A DNA stretch of 64,000 nt from Scortum barcoo (GCA_023238725.1 CM041541.1:9386044-9450043); one strand, 5' to 3'; numbered from the stretch's first letter, positions 47,401 to 52,732 are shown. A program made the numbers and translations. Notes: generated from the letters alone by a model not told the origin.

Positions 47401-49491
47401 ATTGTAGTTTGTTTTTATCTTAGTTTTGTTTTTGCTTTGTGTTTTTAGGTGGATGTCTCCTTTAAATCAGATTGTTGCTCTGTCTATTACTTGCTGTGTT
47501 TGTCAGTTATTGTGCAGCCTTTTATTGTGAAGCAATGTATGATGTATGTTCTTGAAAGGTGCTCTATAAATTAACTCTACAGACTTGCTTATTAAACAAA
47601 ATTAGATATAATGCGTTAATTAATGAGCTTTTTCTGTGCTCGTAGGTGGATTTTGGTACCTTTTGAAAAGAGTTACGCTAACAGTTTCCACCTGTTTCCA
47701 GTCTTTGTGCTAAACTAACTATACTATACTGACAGATAGGAGAGATGTATACAGAGTGGTCACATCTAAATCTTGGCAAAAAAGCAAATAAGTGTATTTC
47801 TTTGAGATTCTACATGGGATTTGGTTATAAAATGCAGTGTTTTGATAAGTAATTTGTCTTTATCTGTGTGTCCAGGCGTCCAGAGTCCTGCCCAACATGA
47901 AAGGTCTGCAGGGAGGAACTCTGTTTCTGGCTCATGGCACTGCTGACGGTGCGCACATTTCCTCCTTCCTCTCAGTTTTCATTACAAACCGACATACAAG
48001 ATGTAATTTTCACAGTTAGCCGTAAATGTGCGTCATTAAAGGTGGGCGCGAGTCGTTGCAGCTCGTTGAAATGTAGCAGGGCTGTAAAACTTGACCTCGG
48101 TGAGAGCCGGAGCTTTTATCCAGTGGCGAAATTAACCCCGTCGACACTTATTTGCATGTCTTGTTTTTTTTTTTTCTCCACAGCAAACGTTCACTTTCAG
48201 CACTCAGCAGAGCTCATCAAGCACTTGATAAAGATCGGAGCCAACTACACCATGCAGGTAAATAACACAAAGGAAACACATTTAACAGGCAGCTTCTGTA
48301 TAATTCAATCTGTAACATGAGTTTGTGAGCTTGCAAAAAATTTCATTGGAAAAAATTGCAAGACCAGAAAATAAACCCTTAACCCACTTTTCTCTTTTAT
48401 TTGCCCCAAAAATTTAACACTAACATTTCTTTGCTTGGACCGATCTATCGACAGACAGACATCGATCGATCAATCGATCGATCGGTCTATCTGTCTGTCT
48501 GTCTGTATTTTTAAGAAAATGCTAGAAAAAAAGCTCTATATGTTTGTAATGGGTTTATAATAAACATTAAATGACACAGAAAGGGTTTTATAATCCTTGA
48601 AATATGTTTATCTAACACAGAAATTAGGAATAAATCTTATGTTCAAAGTCTGGGTCTTCTTGATCATCCAGATCACACCTGAAAGTGAAAAAAAGATATA
48701 AAATTCTGTTTTAAACAATACATGAAATGTTGTTTTCTCCCACTGCTGTAACTGTGTTTGCCTGATTTTCCTTCTTGCTGAAGGCTGACATCCCTCAATG
48801 ATCTCAGATCAATTTTTTCCATCCTTGGGCTCTTAAACTGTATTGAGTAGACTCCGAAACACACAATCATCAGACTGAAAGTGAGGATTATTTGTCTTTG
48901 TGACAGTAAAATTGACATTTCAAGATGTTTTTCCCTGACAAAAATAAAAAAACCCAAACACATACATGAATTTGACAACCAAAGAGGTCCTACTTCCCTG
49001 CTTGTTCTGCAGCTTTTGATCATATCACGCCGTCGTCCTCTGCAGAAAGAGTGTGTTCACTTGTCATGGAGTTAAAAATATGTTTTATTCTGAACACCTT
49101 CAAGACTTTTGGTTGTTTGACTACAGCTCAGTGACAGCTGATAAAACTTTATGTGCTGATGAAAACCTACAGGAAAAACAAATAAGTGGATCTTGAATGG
49201 AGACAAGGTCAAAAATAAACTGCCAAGCTCTATATTGTGATTTACAGGGAAATCTATGGATGTATTTCTCTAAAAACAACAAAAAATGTCATATTTCAAG
49301 CAGAGTTTTTGTGTGTTTCTTCTTTATTAATGTGTCTCTTGTGTATTTCGGGACAGATCTACCCAGACGAGGGACACTTCCTGTCAAGACGCAGCCGGAT
49401 TCAGCTGACTCACTCTCTCATTGGTTATTTTAAAGGCTGTCTGCTTGACGCATCGTCATTACTCGACCAACAGCAGCGGGATGACGAGTGA
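5766..49491 (+). CDS. dpp10: Inactive dipeptidyl peptidase 10 (DPP-like Kv4 auxiliary subunit), whole gene of 27 coding exons
   Basis: The exons listed in the following entries join into a 790-residue protein, close to mammalian DPP10 (about 796). Order of parts: a short Lys-rich cytoplasmic N-terminus (1-28), the signature [10 protein letters not shown] leading into one transmembrane helix (about 29-51), an eight-bladed propeller region (about 70-550) with the loop SDWLYEEEIL, and a C-terminal alpha/beta-hydrolase fold. In active DPP4 relatives the nucleophile motif is GWSYGG. Here it is GEDYGG with Asp645, so peptidase activity should be absent. Asp721 (HGTAD) and His753 (PDEGH) occupy the other triad positions. 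Known role of the family: DPP6 and DPP10 bind Kv4 channels at the neuronal plasma membrane through the transmembrane region and speed their gating. DPP10 is preferred over DPP6 because of SLITMS in the helix, IHTRE-like and NPPEV stretches, and [10 protein letters not shown] near the end. The Asp645 itself is the DPP6-type residue. A DPP6 paralogue is the main alternative. Confidence 0.9.
5822..5855. repeat. (TTG)n simple repeat
   Basis: Eleven bases after the exon 1 donor, TGT/TTG triplets run for about 34 bases with one TTTG slip. The tract is T/G-rich, and its position next to a donor could affect splicing. That is inference. Confidence 0.85.
6161..6631. mobile_element. Short AGTACTT-rich element, full-length copy
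   Basis: It starts CAGAGGTGGA and ends TCCACCACTG, which form terminal inverted repeats with one mismatch in ten. Flanks read ATTGATACA on the left and ATTGTACA on the right, a possible degenerate 8-bp target duplication of the hAT type. The inside is AT-rich, with AGTACTTTTAC phrases and no coding capacity. The ends match the terminal motif at 52733-52781. Assignment to a DNA-transposon superfamily is inference. Confidence 0.6.
6672..6727. repeat. AGTACTT-rich element, terminal fragment
   Basis: GAGTACTTCAGTAAATGTAC followed by TTAGTTACTTTCCACCACTG is the right end of the same family as the copy just upstream. Confidence 0.6.
7942..7970. repeat. (CA)n microsatellite
   Basis: AC repeats with one CTC interruption near 7948-7951 and a decaying CA-rich tail to about 8013. 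Intron 1 of dpp10. Confidence 0.9.
8103..8171. repeat. Compound (CA)n microsatellite
   Basis: About 69 bases of CA repeats broken by repeated ACTC and ACAACAC interruptions. Confidence 0.9.
8270..8307. repeat. (TG)n(AG)n compound microsatellite
   Basis: A pure TG tract of about 23 bases runs directly into AG repeats. Intron 1 of dpp10. Confidence 0.9.
10685..10799 (+). CDS. dpp10: dpp10 exon 2, transmembrane segment (residues 16-53)
   Basis: It contains [15 protein letters not shown] followed by a Val/Ile-rich helix and [12 protein letters not shown]. This is the most strongly conserved N-terminal block of DPP6 and DPP10 and is the part known to contact Kv4. Acceptor TGTGCAG, donor CTG|GTGTGT, ending one base into codon 54. 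Confidence 0.95.
10888..10983 (+). CDS. dpp10: dpp10 exon 3 (residues 54-85)
   Basis: Encodes [20 protein letters not shown], matching the family phrase ExLF...HDPEARWI at the start of the ectodomain. It lies only 88 bases after exon 2. Acceptor TTCCCAG, donor GCG|GTGAGT. Confidence 0.93.
12311..12333. repeat. (AAAAT)n simple repeat
   Basis: Four and a half copies of AAAAT inside a very A/T-rich stretch running to about 12600. Confidence 0.85.
13571..13735. repeat. AGTACTT-rich element fragment
   Basis: Contains TACTCAAGAAGTACTTATAC, TTTACTTAAGTATTTCC and CTTCTACTCCACCAGTG, phrases shared with the other copies of this family. Confidence 0.5.
14332..14343. repeat. Target-site duplication, left copy
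   Basis: CAACAAATTTCA. It is identical to the 12 bases at the other end of the LINE. Confidence 0.85.
14344..14371 (-). repeat. LINE 3' tail, (GAA/GAT)n
   Basis: On the - strand the element ends in GATGAAGAAGAAGAAGATG and further GATGAA units. Short tandem tails in place of poly(A) are typical of several fish LINE families. Confidence 0.8.
15008..15924 (-). pseudogene. LINE reverse transcriptase domain, broken into several frames
   Basis: Pieces of one reverse transcriptase are spread over different frames. [12 protein letters not shown] lies within 15676-15924, [11 protein letters not shown] within 15305-15580, and [11 protein letters not shown] at about 15218-15250. The catalytic pair Asp-Asp is present in the last motif. 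The region between 15580 and 15680, where the palm's FxDLExAFD motif is expected, is split by frame changes. Several small insertions or deletions therefore separate intact motifs, as expected of a dead copy. No single open frame spans the domain. Confidence 0.85.
16864..17472 (-). pseudogene. LINE endonuclease domain (EEP/APE family), broken
   Basis: This open stretch of 202 codons shows the endonuclease motifs GTWNVTSL near its start, [10 protein letters not shown] in the middle and [10 protein letters not shown] near its end. These correspond to the metal- and DNA-binding motifs of the exonuclease-endonuclease-phosphatase fold used to nick target DNA. After the run DLNSE it leaves the expected frame. 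Remaining domain pieces ([20 protein letters not shown]) continue in another frame at 16383-16829. It therefore looks like a decayed copy. The ATG shown need not be the original start. Confidence 0.85.
17849..17860. repeat. Target-site duplication, right copy
   Basis: CAACAAATTTCA, a perfect copy of 14332-14343. It sets the 5' end of the LINE at 17848. Confidence 0.85.
19286..19303. repeat. (CA)n microsatellite
   Basis: Nine AC units in dpp10 intron 3. Confidence 0.85.
20887..21060. repeat. Dispersed repeat fragment
   Basis: Contains GGAACAGTTCCACATTTT, TTAGATGAGGAGACTGATAG and TAAAGACTGGAAACGGGGG. The last phrase resembles the arms of the foldback element at 47228-47720, and the arrangement recalls a repeat widespread in teleosts. 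Boundaries are uncertain. Confidence 0.45.
22341..22386. repeat. Possible DNA-transposon end fragment
   Basis: CACATGGCCAGAAGTATGTA and GACACCC resemble a phrase found at ends of common fish DNA transposons. The fragment is too short to assign. Confidence 0.35.
23372..23520. repeat. Dispersed repeat fragment (TTCAAGATT...TTTATTGT type)
   Basis: ATTCAAGATTCAAGATTTTT followed by ATTGTTATTTGCACAGATGA and TACAATGAAATTCTT is a phrase I recognise from dispersed teleost repeats. A shorter relative (TTCAAGGGATTGTTTATTCG) lies at 60895-60914. The family name is unknown to me. Confidence 0.4.
24303..24319. repeat. (GT)n simple repeat
   Basis: About eight GT units followed by a G-rich run, dpp10 intron 3. 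Confidence 0.8.
24980..25310. repeat. Possible dispersed repeat fragment
   Basis: The phrases CACGCTTCTGCGGGTTCTCA and AGTTGTCGAGCTAATTGAAG, then GACAGACAGACAG, resemble a repeat that I recall from other teleost genomes. This rests on memory of the pattern only. Confidence 0.35.
25439..25533 (+). CDS. dpp10: dpp10 exon 4 (residues 86-117)
   Basis: Encodes [18 protein letters not shown] and then two N-glycosylation sequons, NET and NST. It begins the propeller. Acceptor TCTCTCAG, donor TTT|GTAAGT, phase 0. It follows the 14.5-kb intron 3. Confidence 0.92.
25534..27624 (+). other. dpp10 intron 4
   Basis: AT-rich for the most part, with one GC-richer island at about 26170-26470 that contains CCGGAGGCTGCAGG and GCCGCGTGCACCC. 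A poly(A) run lies at 26769-26781. No exon or coding pattern was seen. Confidence 0.6.
27625..27699 (+). CDS. dpp10: dpp10 exon 5 (residues 118-142)
   Basis: Encodes [17 protein letters not shown], the propeller strand motif SPD-KYxLxAYDVK of the family with Ala for Pro. 75 bases, phase 0 on both sides. Acceptor TTGTTAG, donor CAG|GTGAGT. Confidence 0.92.
27700..30246 (+). other. dpp10 intron 5
   Basis: Contains several short CA tracts (27968-27979, 28160-28170, 28180-28189) and a poly(T) run at 29900-29917. Otherwise I see nothing in it. Confidence 0.6.
30247..30299 (+). CDS. dpp10: dpp10 exon 6 (residues 143-159)
   Basis: Encodes [17 protein letters not shown], which parallels the family's YSYTASYVIYNI. 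Acceptor TTGCAG, donor GAG|GTGAGT with two bases carried over into codon 160. Confidence 0.92.
30440..30521 (+). CDS. dpp10: dpp10 exon 7 (residues 160-187)
   Basis: Encodes [20 protein letters not shown] followed by GRQGQQL, a highly characteristic DPP10 stretch. Acceptor GCATCAG, donor CTG|GTATCG, phase 0. Confidence 0.95.
30522..31762 (+). other. dpp10 intron 7
   Basis: AT-rich, 1.2 kb, with a short poly(A) run near 30830. No repeat or exon recognised. Confidence 0.6.
31763..31883 (+). CDS. dpp10: dpp10 exon 8 (residues 188-227)
   Basis: Encodes [20 protein letters not shown] and ends in GLSDWLYE, the beginning of the Glu loop that in DPP4 holds the substrate N-terminus. Acceptor TTCTTCAG, donor GAAG|GTGTGT. 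Confidence 0.95.
31884..33590 (+). other. dpp10 intron 8
   Basis: AT-rich, 1.7 kb. I see nothing in it beyond chance open frames. Confidence 0.6.
33591..33745 (+). CDS. dpp10: dpp10 exon 9 (residues 228-279)
   Basis: Encodes [20 protein letters not shown] and TINDTLVP, then [23 protein letters not shown] and the proline-rich YPYP segment are family hallmarks. NDT is a glycosylation sequon. Acceptor TTCTCAG, donor ATG|GTACGT, phase 0. Confidence 0.95.
33746..36578 (+). other. dpp10 intron 9
   Basis: 2.8 kb, AT-rich, containing the long (AAT)n microsatellite and a (GGTT)n run at 34901-34914. No exon seen. Confidence 0.6.
35389..35443. repeat. (AAT)n microsatellite
   Basis: About 18 TAA/AAT units with one GAT interruption near 35427-35430. 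It is the longest trinucleotide tract in the window. Confidence 0.92.
36579..36676 (+). CDS. dpp10: dpp10 exon 10 (residues 280-311)
   Basis: Encodes [20 protein letters not shown] and [10 protein letters not shown], matching the family phrase NPTIKLYVVNLYGPTHTLELMPPD. Acceptor ACCTTCAG, donor CAG|GTGACA followed at once by a (CA)n tract. Confidence 0.93.
36680..36696. repeat. (CA)n simple repeat
   Basis: Eight CA units starting three bases after the exon 10 donor, filling a fifth of the 80-base intron 10. Confidence 0.85.
36757..36880 (+). CDS. dpp10: dpp10 exon 11 (residues 312-353)
   Basis: Encodes [20 protein letters not shown] then [19 protein letters not shown], a very well conserved propeller blade (MVKW...RWLNR.QN.S.LT.C). 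NAS is a sequon. Acceptor CTCTGCAG, donor CAG|GTGGGT, phase 0. Confidence 0.95.
36881..37619 (+). other. dpp10 intron 11
   Basis: 739 bases. The middle (about 37060-37200) is a fragment of the AGTACTT-rich family, with GTACTTTTACTTAAGTAGAG and a (AAGTAA)n-like run. The rest is unremarkable. Confidence 0.6.
37060..37200. repeat. AGTACTT-rich element fragment
   Basis: GTACTTTTACTTAAGTAGAG, TTGAATTTAGGACTTAAACT and TTCTTAAGTAAAAGTAAAAG match the family. It sits between exons 11 and 12. Confidence 0.55.
37620..37658 (+). CDS. dpp10: dpp10 micro-exon 12 (residues 354-366)
   Basis: A 39-base exon encoding [13 protein letters not shown], equivalent to the family's TWLSQQ phrase. Acceptor TTCTTCAG, donor CAG|GTGAGT, phase 0. 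Skipping it would preserve the frame. Confidence 0.9.
37818..37925 (+). CDS. dpp10: dpp10 exon 13 (residues 367-402)
   Basis: Encodes [20 protein letters not shown] and [13 protein letters not shown], matching EEPVFS.DG.KFF...VKQGGRG.FHH. A 14-base string GGACAGGAGCCGCT occurs twice inside it (37818 and 37841) in different frames. Acceptor TCTGCAG, donor AAG|GTGAAC. Confidence 0.93.
38018..38109 (+). CDS. dpp10: dpp10 exon 14 (residues 403-432)
   Basis: Encodes a charged segment LRSDKDEER and then [20 protein letters not shown], the family's LTSG.WEV.KILAYDE blade. Acceptor CCTGCAG, donor TGT|GTAAGT with two bases carried over. Confidence 0.93.
38110..38686 (+). other. dpp10 intron 14
   Basis: 577 bases with a short (GAAA)n run near 38358-38370. 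Nothing else recognised. Confidence 0.55.
38687..38734 (+). CDS. dpp10: dpp10 exon 15 (residues 433-448)
   Basis: A 48-base exon encoding [15 protein letters not shown], the counterpart of IYFLSTE.SPR.RQLYSA. Acceptor CCACACAG, donor CAG|GTAAAA. Confidence 0.9.
38843..38961 (+). CDS. dpp10: dpp10 exon 16 (residues 449-488)
   Basis: Encodes [20 protein letters not shown] then [20 protein letters not shown]. The Cys pattern C..C.....C matches the disulfide-bearing blade of DPP4-family ectodomains. Acceptor CGCGCAG, donor AAAG|GTCAGA. Confidence 0.92.
38962..40019 (+). other. dpp10 intron 16
   Basis: 1.06 kb, AT-rich, no recognised repeat or exon. Confidence 0.55.
40020..40067 (+). CDS. dpp10: dpp10 exon 17 (residues 489-504)
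   Basis: A 48-base exon encoding [21 protein letters not shown] is the family motif EGPxVPxVSL. Acceptor CGCTGCAG, donor GACT|GTGAGT. Confidence 0.9.
40068..41119 (+). other. dpp10 intron 17
   Basis: 1.05 kb, AT-rich, no recognised repeat or exon. Confidence 0.55.
41120..41218 (+). CDS. dpp10: dpp10 exon 18 (residues 505-537)
   Basis: Encodes [20 protein letters not shown] and then [19 protein letters not shown] and the closing DDxELPL junction fit the end of the propeller. Acceptor TTTCACAG, donor TTTG|GTACAA. Confidence 0.92.
41329..41398 (+). CDS. dpp10: dpp10 exon 19 (residues 538-560)
   Basis: Encodes [20 protein letters not shown] and LLI, the first strand of the hydrolase domain (LPLQLSLPKDF.....YALLLI). 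Acceptor CCTCGCAG, donor CGT|GTAAGT. Confidence 0.92.
41399..42238 (+). other. dpp10 intron 19
   Basis: 840 bases. 41806-41905 is a fragment of the AGTACTT-rich family (CTGAGTACTTGAGTATTGCC, TACTTTGACTCCACTAC). A near-tandem GTTTTTTTTGGTATA pair lies at 42139-42176. Confidence 0.55.
42239..42367 (+). CDS. dpp10: dpp10 exon 20 (residues 561-603)
   Basis: Encodes [20 protein letters not shown], then [16 protein letters not shown]. DGRGSGFxG is the invariant motif just before the nucleophile region in the DPP4 family. Acceptor CCCGACAG, donor AAAG|GTACTT. Confidence 0.95.
42454..42519 (+). CDS. dpp10: dpp10 exon 21 (residues 604-625)
   Basis: Encodes [20 protein letters not shown] then AL and two bases of a Glu codon. 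The donor must be CTGGA|GTGTGT. Two GT dinucleotides further right would break the frame at exon 22. With this donor the protein reads [16 protein letters not shown], matching DQITAVKFLLKLPYID of DPP10. Confidence 0.88.
42520..43409 (+). other. dpp10 intron 21
   Basis: 890 bases. The right part, about 43225-43325, looks like the end of a dispersed fish repeat (TTGACTTCTTTTTGCAACCA, then GTCGCCCTCTGCTGGTCAT). The rest is unremarkable. Confidence 0.5.
43225..43325. repeat. Dispersed repeat fragment
   Basis: CAATTGACTTCTTTTTGCAA, CCAATAGTGTCGCCCTCTG and CTGGTCATGAGAGAGAATCC form a phrase I associate with repeats common in teleosts. Boundaries and class are unknown. Confidence 0.45.
43410..43464 (+). 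CDS. dpp10: dpp10 exon 22 (residues 626-644)
   Basis: Encodes [19 protein letters not shown], ending on the Gly-Glu that precedes the nucleophile position. Acceptor TTCCTCAG, donor GAG|GTTCGT, phase 0. Confidence 0.93.
43465..44426 (+). other. dpp10 intron 22
   Basis: 962 bases, AT-rich. No recognised repeat. The open frames here are short and without motifs. Confidence 0.55.
44427..44526 (+). CDS. dpp10: dpp10 exon 23, altered nucleophile site (residues 645-677)
   Basis: It begins [20 protein letters not shown], so the expected Ser of GxSYGG is Asp (codon GAC at 44427-44429). It then reads [13 protein letters not shown], parallel to the family's SVVAPITDLKLY. Acceptor CATCAG, donor TACG|GTGAGC. 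Confidence 0.95.
44527..45031 (+). other. dpp10 intron 23
   Basis: 505 bases. Nothing recognised beyond chance open frames. Confidence 0.55.
45032..45090 (+). CDS. dpp10: dpp10 exon 24 (residues 678-697)
   Basis: Encodes [30 protein letters not shown] is near-invariant in DPP6 and DPP10. Acceptor TCTTCCAG, donor CAA|GTGAGC. Confidence 0.95.
45485..45916. repeat. AGTACTT-rich element copy
   Basis: It reads AACGTTACTCGAGTATAG, TTGTACTTTTTACTCAACTT, ATGAAAATACTCAAGTAAAG and ends CATTACTTTCCACCACTAC, the terminal phrase of the family. Its left end is less clear. Confidence 0.6.
47228..47720. mobile_element. Foldback element with long imperfect inverted ends (MITE-like)
   Basis: The left end reads AGTTAGCTTAGCTTAGCATA then AAGAACTGGAAACAGG. 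The right end, reversed, reads AGTTAGTTTAGCACAAAGAC then TGGAAACAGG. The two therefore form terminal inverted repeats of about 30 bases with a few mismatches. A second pair of inner matching arms, GTCTGTCC and GGTACC-flanked phrases, is weaker. There is no coding capacity in the 430 bases between them. Related phrases occur at 20980-21000. It is most likely a non-autonomous DNA element of a type common in teleosts; the superfamily is not resolved. Confidence 0.6.
47876..47948 (+). CDS. dpp10: dpp10 exon 25 (residues 698-721)
   Basis: Encodes [20 protein letters not shown] then GTAD, where Asp721 aligns with the triad Asp of active family members. Acceptor TGTCCAG, donor GACG|GTGCGC. Confidence 0.93.
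48184..48257 (+). CDS. dpp10: dpp10 exon 26 (residues 722-746)
   Basis: Encodes [20 protein letters not shown] and [20 protein letters not shown] favours DPP10 over DPP6, which has ITQLIR here. NYT is a sequon. Acceptor CTCCACAG, donor CAG|GTAAAT. Confidence 0.95.
48258..49356 (+). other. dpp10 intron 26
   Basis: 1.1 kb with the self-complementary (GACA)n(ATCG)n(GTCT)n tract at 48438-48507. No exon seen. Confidence 0.6.
48438..48507. repeat. Self-complementary tetranucleotide tract
   Basis: ACAGACAGACATCGATCGAT on the left and ATCGATCGATCGGTCTAT followed by (CTGT)n on the right are inverted copies around a very short loop. GACCGAT at the left edge also pairs with ATCGGTC. The tract could fold as a hairpin. 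Confidence 0.8.
49357..49491 (+). CDS. dpp10: dpp10 exon 27 with stop (residues 747-790)
   Basis: Encodes [20 protein letters not shown] and continues to a Gln/Asp/Glu-rich end QQQRDDE, stop TGA at 49489-49491. His753 in PDEGH aligns with the triad His. Mammalian DPP10 also ends in an acidic tail. Acceptor GGGACAG. Confidence 0.94.
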   Translation: MYPDEGHFLSRRSRIQLTHSLIGYFKGCLLDASSLLDQQQRDDE

Positions 49492-49556
49492 GAAGGAACG
49501 TGGTTATTATTATTGGACCAAGTCTGTGTGTGCCCCTGGTAGAAACTGAGTGCCCT

Positions 49557-49558
<2 letters not shown>

Positions 49559-49590
<32 letters not shown>
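49559..49590. repeat. (GT)n microsatellite in the dpp10 3' UTR region
   Basis: Sixteen pure GT units starting 68 bases after the dpp10 stop codon. Confidence 0.9.
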
Positions 49591-49593
<3 letters not shown>

Positions 49594-50778
49594 ATACCTG
49601 TAGCACAACGTTTGATGGACAGAACAAACTTCTTCTCAACATATCAGATATAGTTTCTATCGCTCATCACCTCAGTAGAGTAAAACACAAATGGCTGATT
49701 TTTGTGTGATTTCGGGGTTTTTAAATTCTACAAAATGTGATGGAAGTTCGGTGGATGAAATTCAAACCAACCATGACAGCCTCGTATCAGTACAGTCTCC
49801 ACAAGAGTTTGTGAAATTAGTTTCTCAGCTCTATAGCTCTAAAGCAGCTTTATATACTGCTCCCTGGTATTTACAAAATCTTAACTTTATCTATAATAAT
49901 ATATCATTTATTTGTTGATTATATTCTGGTTCTAATTATCTGAATCTGCAAAGTAACTATAAGTCTTGGACAAATGTAGTGAAGTAAAACTACAATATTT
50001 CCCTTTGAAATGTAGCAAATAAGAAGTCTAAAGAAGCAGAAAATGGAAATATTAATAATAATACAATACCATTGTATGTAAATGTGAACCTTCAACTCAT
50101 TTAACAAAATCTTGTGAGACCAGGGTTCAACAGTATTTGTGAAATTTATATTGATGAGCTGAAATCACACAAAACTACTTCTTCTTCTTCCTGTCTGTAT
50201 CTTGTTTTCTGTCCAGTGATACGTGAAAAGATTTGTTTAAAAGCCCATAATATTGATCATATATATTTCTCTAAAGATTTTATTTTCCAGTCTGTCAGTG
50301 GGACATCATTTATCTTCCAATGCTTCCTGTAGGAGAAGATTTGTTTTAAAGAGTAAAAGAAACATCAACATGTCTTACATCTATAGTCTAAAACTTTATC
50401 TGAAAGTGATTAACATGCACAGGGAAGCTTAAAACAACATTTAGAGCCAGAAAAAACTGTTTATCAAGTCCAGTCTATATATCTGTTTTCTATATATCTG
50501 TTTACTTATCTAGCTCTTAATTAGGCAGCAATAGTGCTCAGCAGATGTACATTATATTATCGTTTTTAATTTGTGTTTGAACTGAGATTTATTTATTTAT
50601 TTGTTTATTTATTCACAGAAGTAGGTATTTATGATTTGCACCAAATGGTCCGTATCTATCTGCTGTAGCGTCATGAGATTGTTGATGAACGTACTCCTCT
50701 TGGTCTGGCCGCTGTACGTTTTGGTATAAAACATTTTTCTTAAAACAAATCTGCAGCAGGTGTTTTGCAGTTTCAGGG

Positions 50779-50801
50779 TTTTTTTTTTTTTTTTTTTTTT
50801 T
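50779..50801. repeat. Poly(T) run
   Basis: 23 T in a row between the two genes. It could be the reversed tail of an old retro-insertion, but no body is recognised. Confidence 0.8.
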
Positions 50802-51816
50802 ACAAGATGATTTACTGTAATTTTTGCTGTGATGGACTCAAATCTTATGTAAGTGTCTTTTCATGTTTCGTTTTGATAGTTGCTGGCTACTATTTGCTAT
50901 TTAATTTTCTATGTTTTTATATTTTCTACTGGATTTAAACCACTAAATGTTCCTTTAAATCCTGGGATGATAAAACATACTAATATTGTATTTGTCTCAG
51001 AAACCTATCCATGAATTATTCCAAGTGCAATTCCTCTTCACTTTCCATGGAAGCACATTTCCACCAATATGATGGAAAAAACATGATGTAGGTCATTATA
51101 ATGAGAATCTTTCTCAAAATAATGACTTACATAAGTATCTCAAAATGCTAATATTTAAAAAAAAAATTTTAAATCTGGCCCTTCAAAAAAGTCATTGAAT
51201 ATGCCTGACATAATAATGATCAAAATAATAACTCATTATCTTGCAATACTGAGTCATTATTTTGAAGAAGGTTCTCAGTACAATGACTCACAGGTTTTTT
51301 TTTTCTTTTCTTTTTTTTAATTTCATCACATTGGCAGAAATGGTCTTCCGTACTTCACAGTTGACTTTGTGCTTAAAATTAGCTTTTTGCTTCATCACAC
51401 TGTTCGGAAATACTCCCAGGTTATAGAGTTACCCATAAAAGCATTGCAATAAAAGGCACCATCAAGTGTTATGGCAACACAGGGCCTGAGAGCGTTCCTC
51501 GCTGTGATTATACAAGAGCGATTCAGACAATTACTGTCGGCCGCACACGAGTGCCATTAATCACGGAGATGAATGTCCTGGATGCTGCTGTAGCTTTCAG
51601 ACAAGAGGAGCCAACATGTGCTCAGTGTCTGCGTTTTCATATCCAAACTGCTCTTAAAGCACAAGAAGGAGAAAAAAACACTGGGGCAAATATGAAGTTG
51701 TGATAATCCCCATTAAAGCGTGACTGCCGGTTGCCATGCCGACACGTTTTGGTAGCCGTGGATACAGCTAATTCATTTAAAAGATGAAACACAGAGCTGC
51801 AGCATCTTCAAAGTCC

Positions 51817-51843
51817 TGTGTGTGTGTGTGTGTGTGTGTGTGT
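51817..51843. repeat. (TG)n microsatellite
   Basis: Thirteen TG units, intergenic. Confidence 0.9.
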
Positions 51844-52159
51844 CTGGTTAATTCTCATGAAAAAACAACCCGTCGACTGTGCTTTGACGCCACATTGAGT
51901 CCAGTTTAAAGAAAACAGCGTGTGAAGTCACGATTATTATTTCTATCAGGGTTTGTACTGTGAGTTTAATGTATTTTTCTTTCTCTGAGGGGGGGAAACA
52001 TTGTGGGTGAGGAATGAATAAAATAAAGCTTGTTGTATTTTTTTGGCTGTTTTAATATTAAAGAACAATGAATGAGCCTTCTTTGATTCTTATTTTAGAC
52101 ATTTTCAAGACATTTAGTTAATTAAAAAGCAGCAATACCATCAAATCCTCAACTTAACT

Positions 52160-52530
52160 TGTACCTTATGTGGGAGTACAAAAGTATAATGAGGAAAATG
52201 TTCTTCAAGTATCAAAAGTGTCAAAAGCGTTATGTTACATAATATTATATTATTCTATTTCTATCACCAGAAACTTCATTTAAGAGTGTTTTATTGCTCT
52301 AGTTTCTCACTTTGGAGCCAATTTTAAATACTGCTGGGTAGATTAGTAGCATACATAGTACTGCATATGTATCATATATCACATTTTTTTATGTTAAAAA
52401 AGTGTCAGATAAATTTAATGAGTAAAAAGTACAATATTTCCTACTAAAATGCAATGGTTAAAAGTACAGTACGACTACGTACATTTGCACAGGTACATTT
52501 TGCTATTATACTTTGTATTTTAACTCTAGT
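52160..52530. repeat. AGTACTT-rich element fragment
   Basis: Phrases such as GAGTAAAAAGTACAATATTT and TTGCACAGGTACATTTTGCT link it to the family. Boundaries are unclear. Confidence 0.5.
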
Positions 52531-52732
52531 GAAATCTTGAATACACAACCTATTGTTATCCTTGGCATTTTTAGACTGTGTTGTTACAACTTTTATTCTG
52601 AAGGACAAGATATGAGTATTTATTCCACTGCTGCTGAAATGTAATGAAGTAGAAGAAGATAATAGTGTAAAATGGAAACACTCAAGCATGTCTAAACTGT
52701 ACTGTACTAAAGTACTGTACTTAGAACAAGAT

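Larger units (their letters stand above)
45091..47875 (+). other. dpp10 intron 24
   Basis: 2.8 kb. It holds a long AGTACTT-rich copy, a GC-richer gene-free stretch (about 46420-46900), another AGTACTT-rich scrap (47085-47165), and the foldback element at 47228-47720. Confidence 0.65.
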
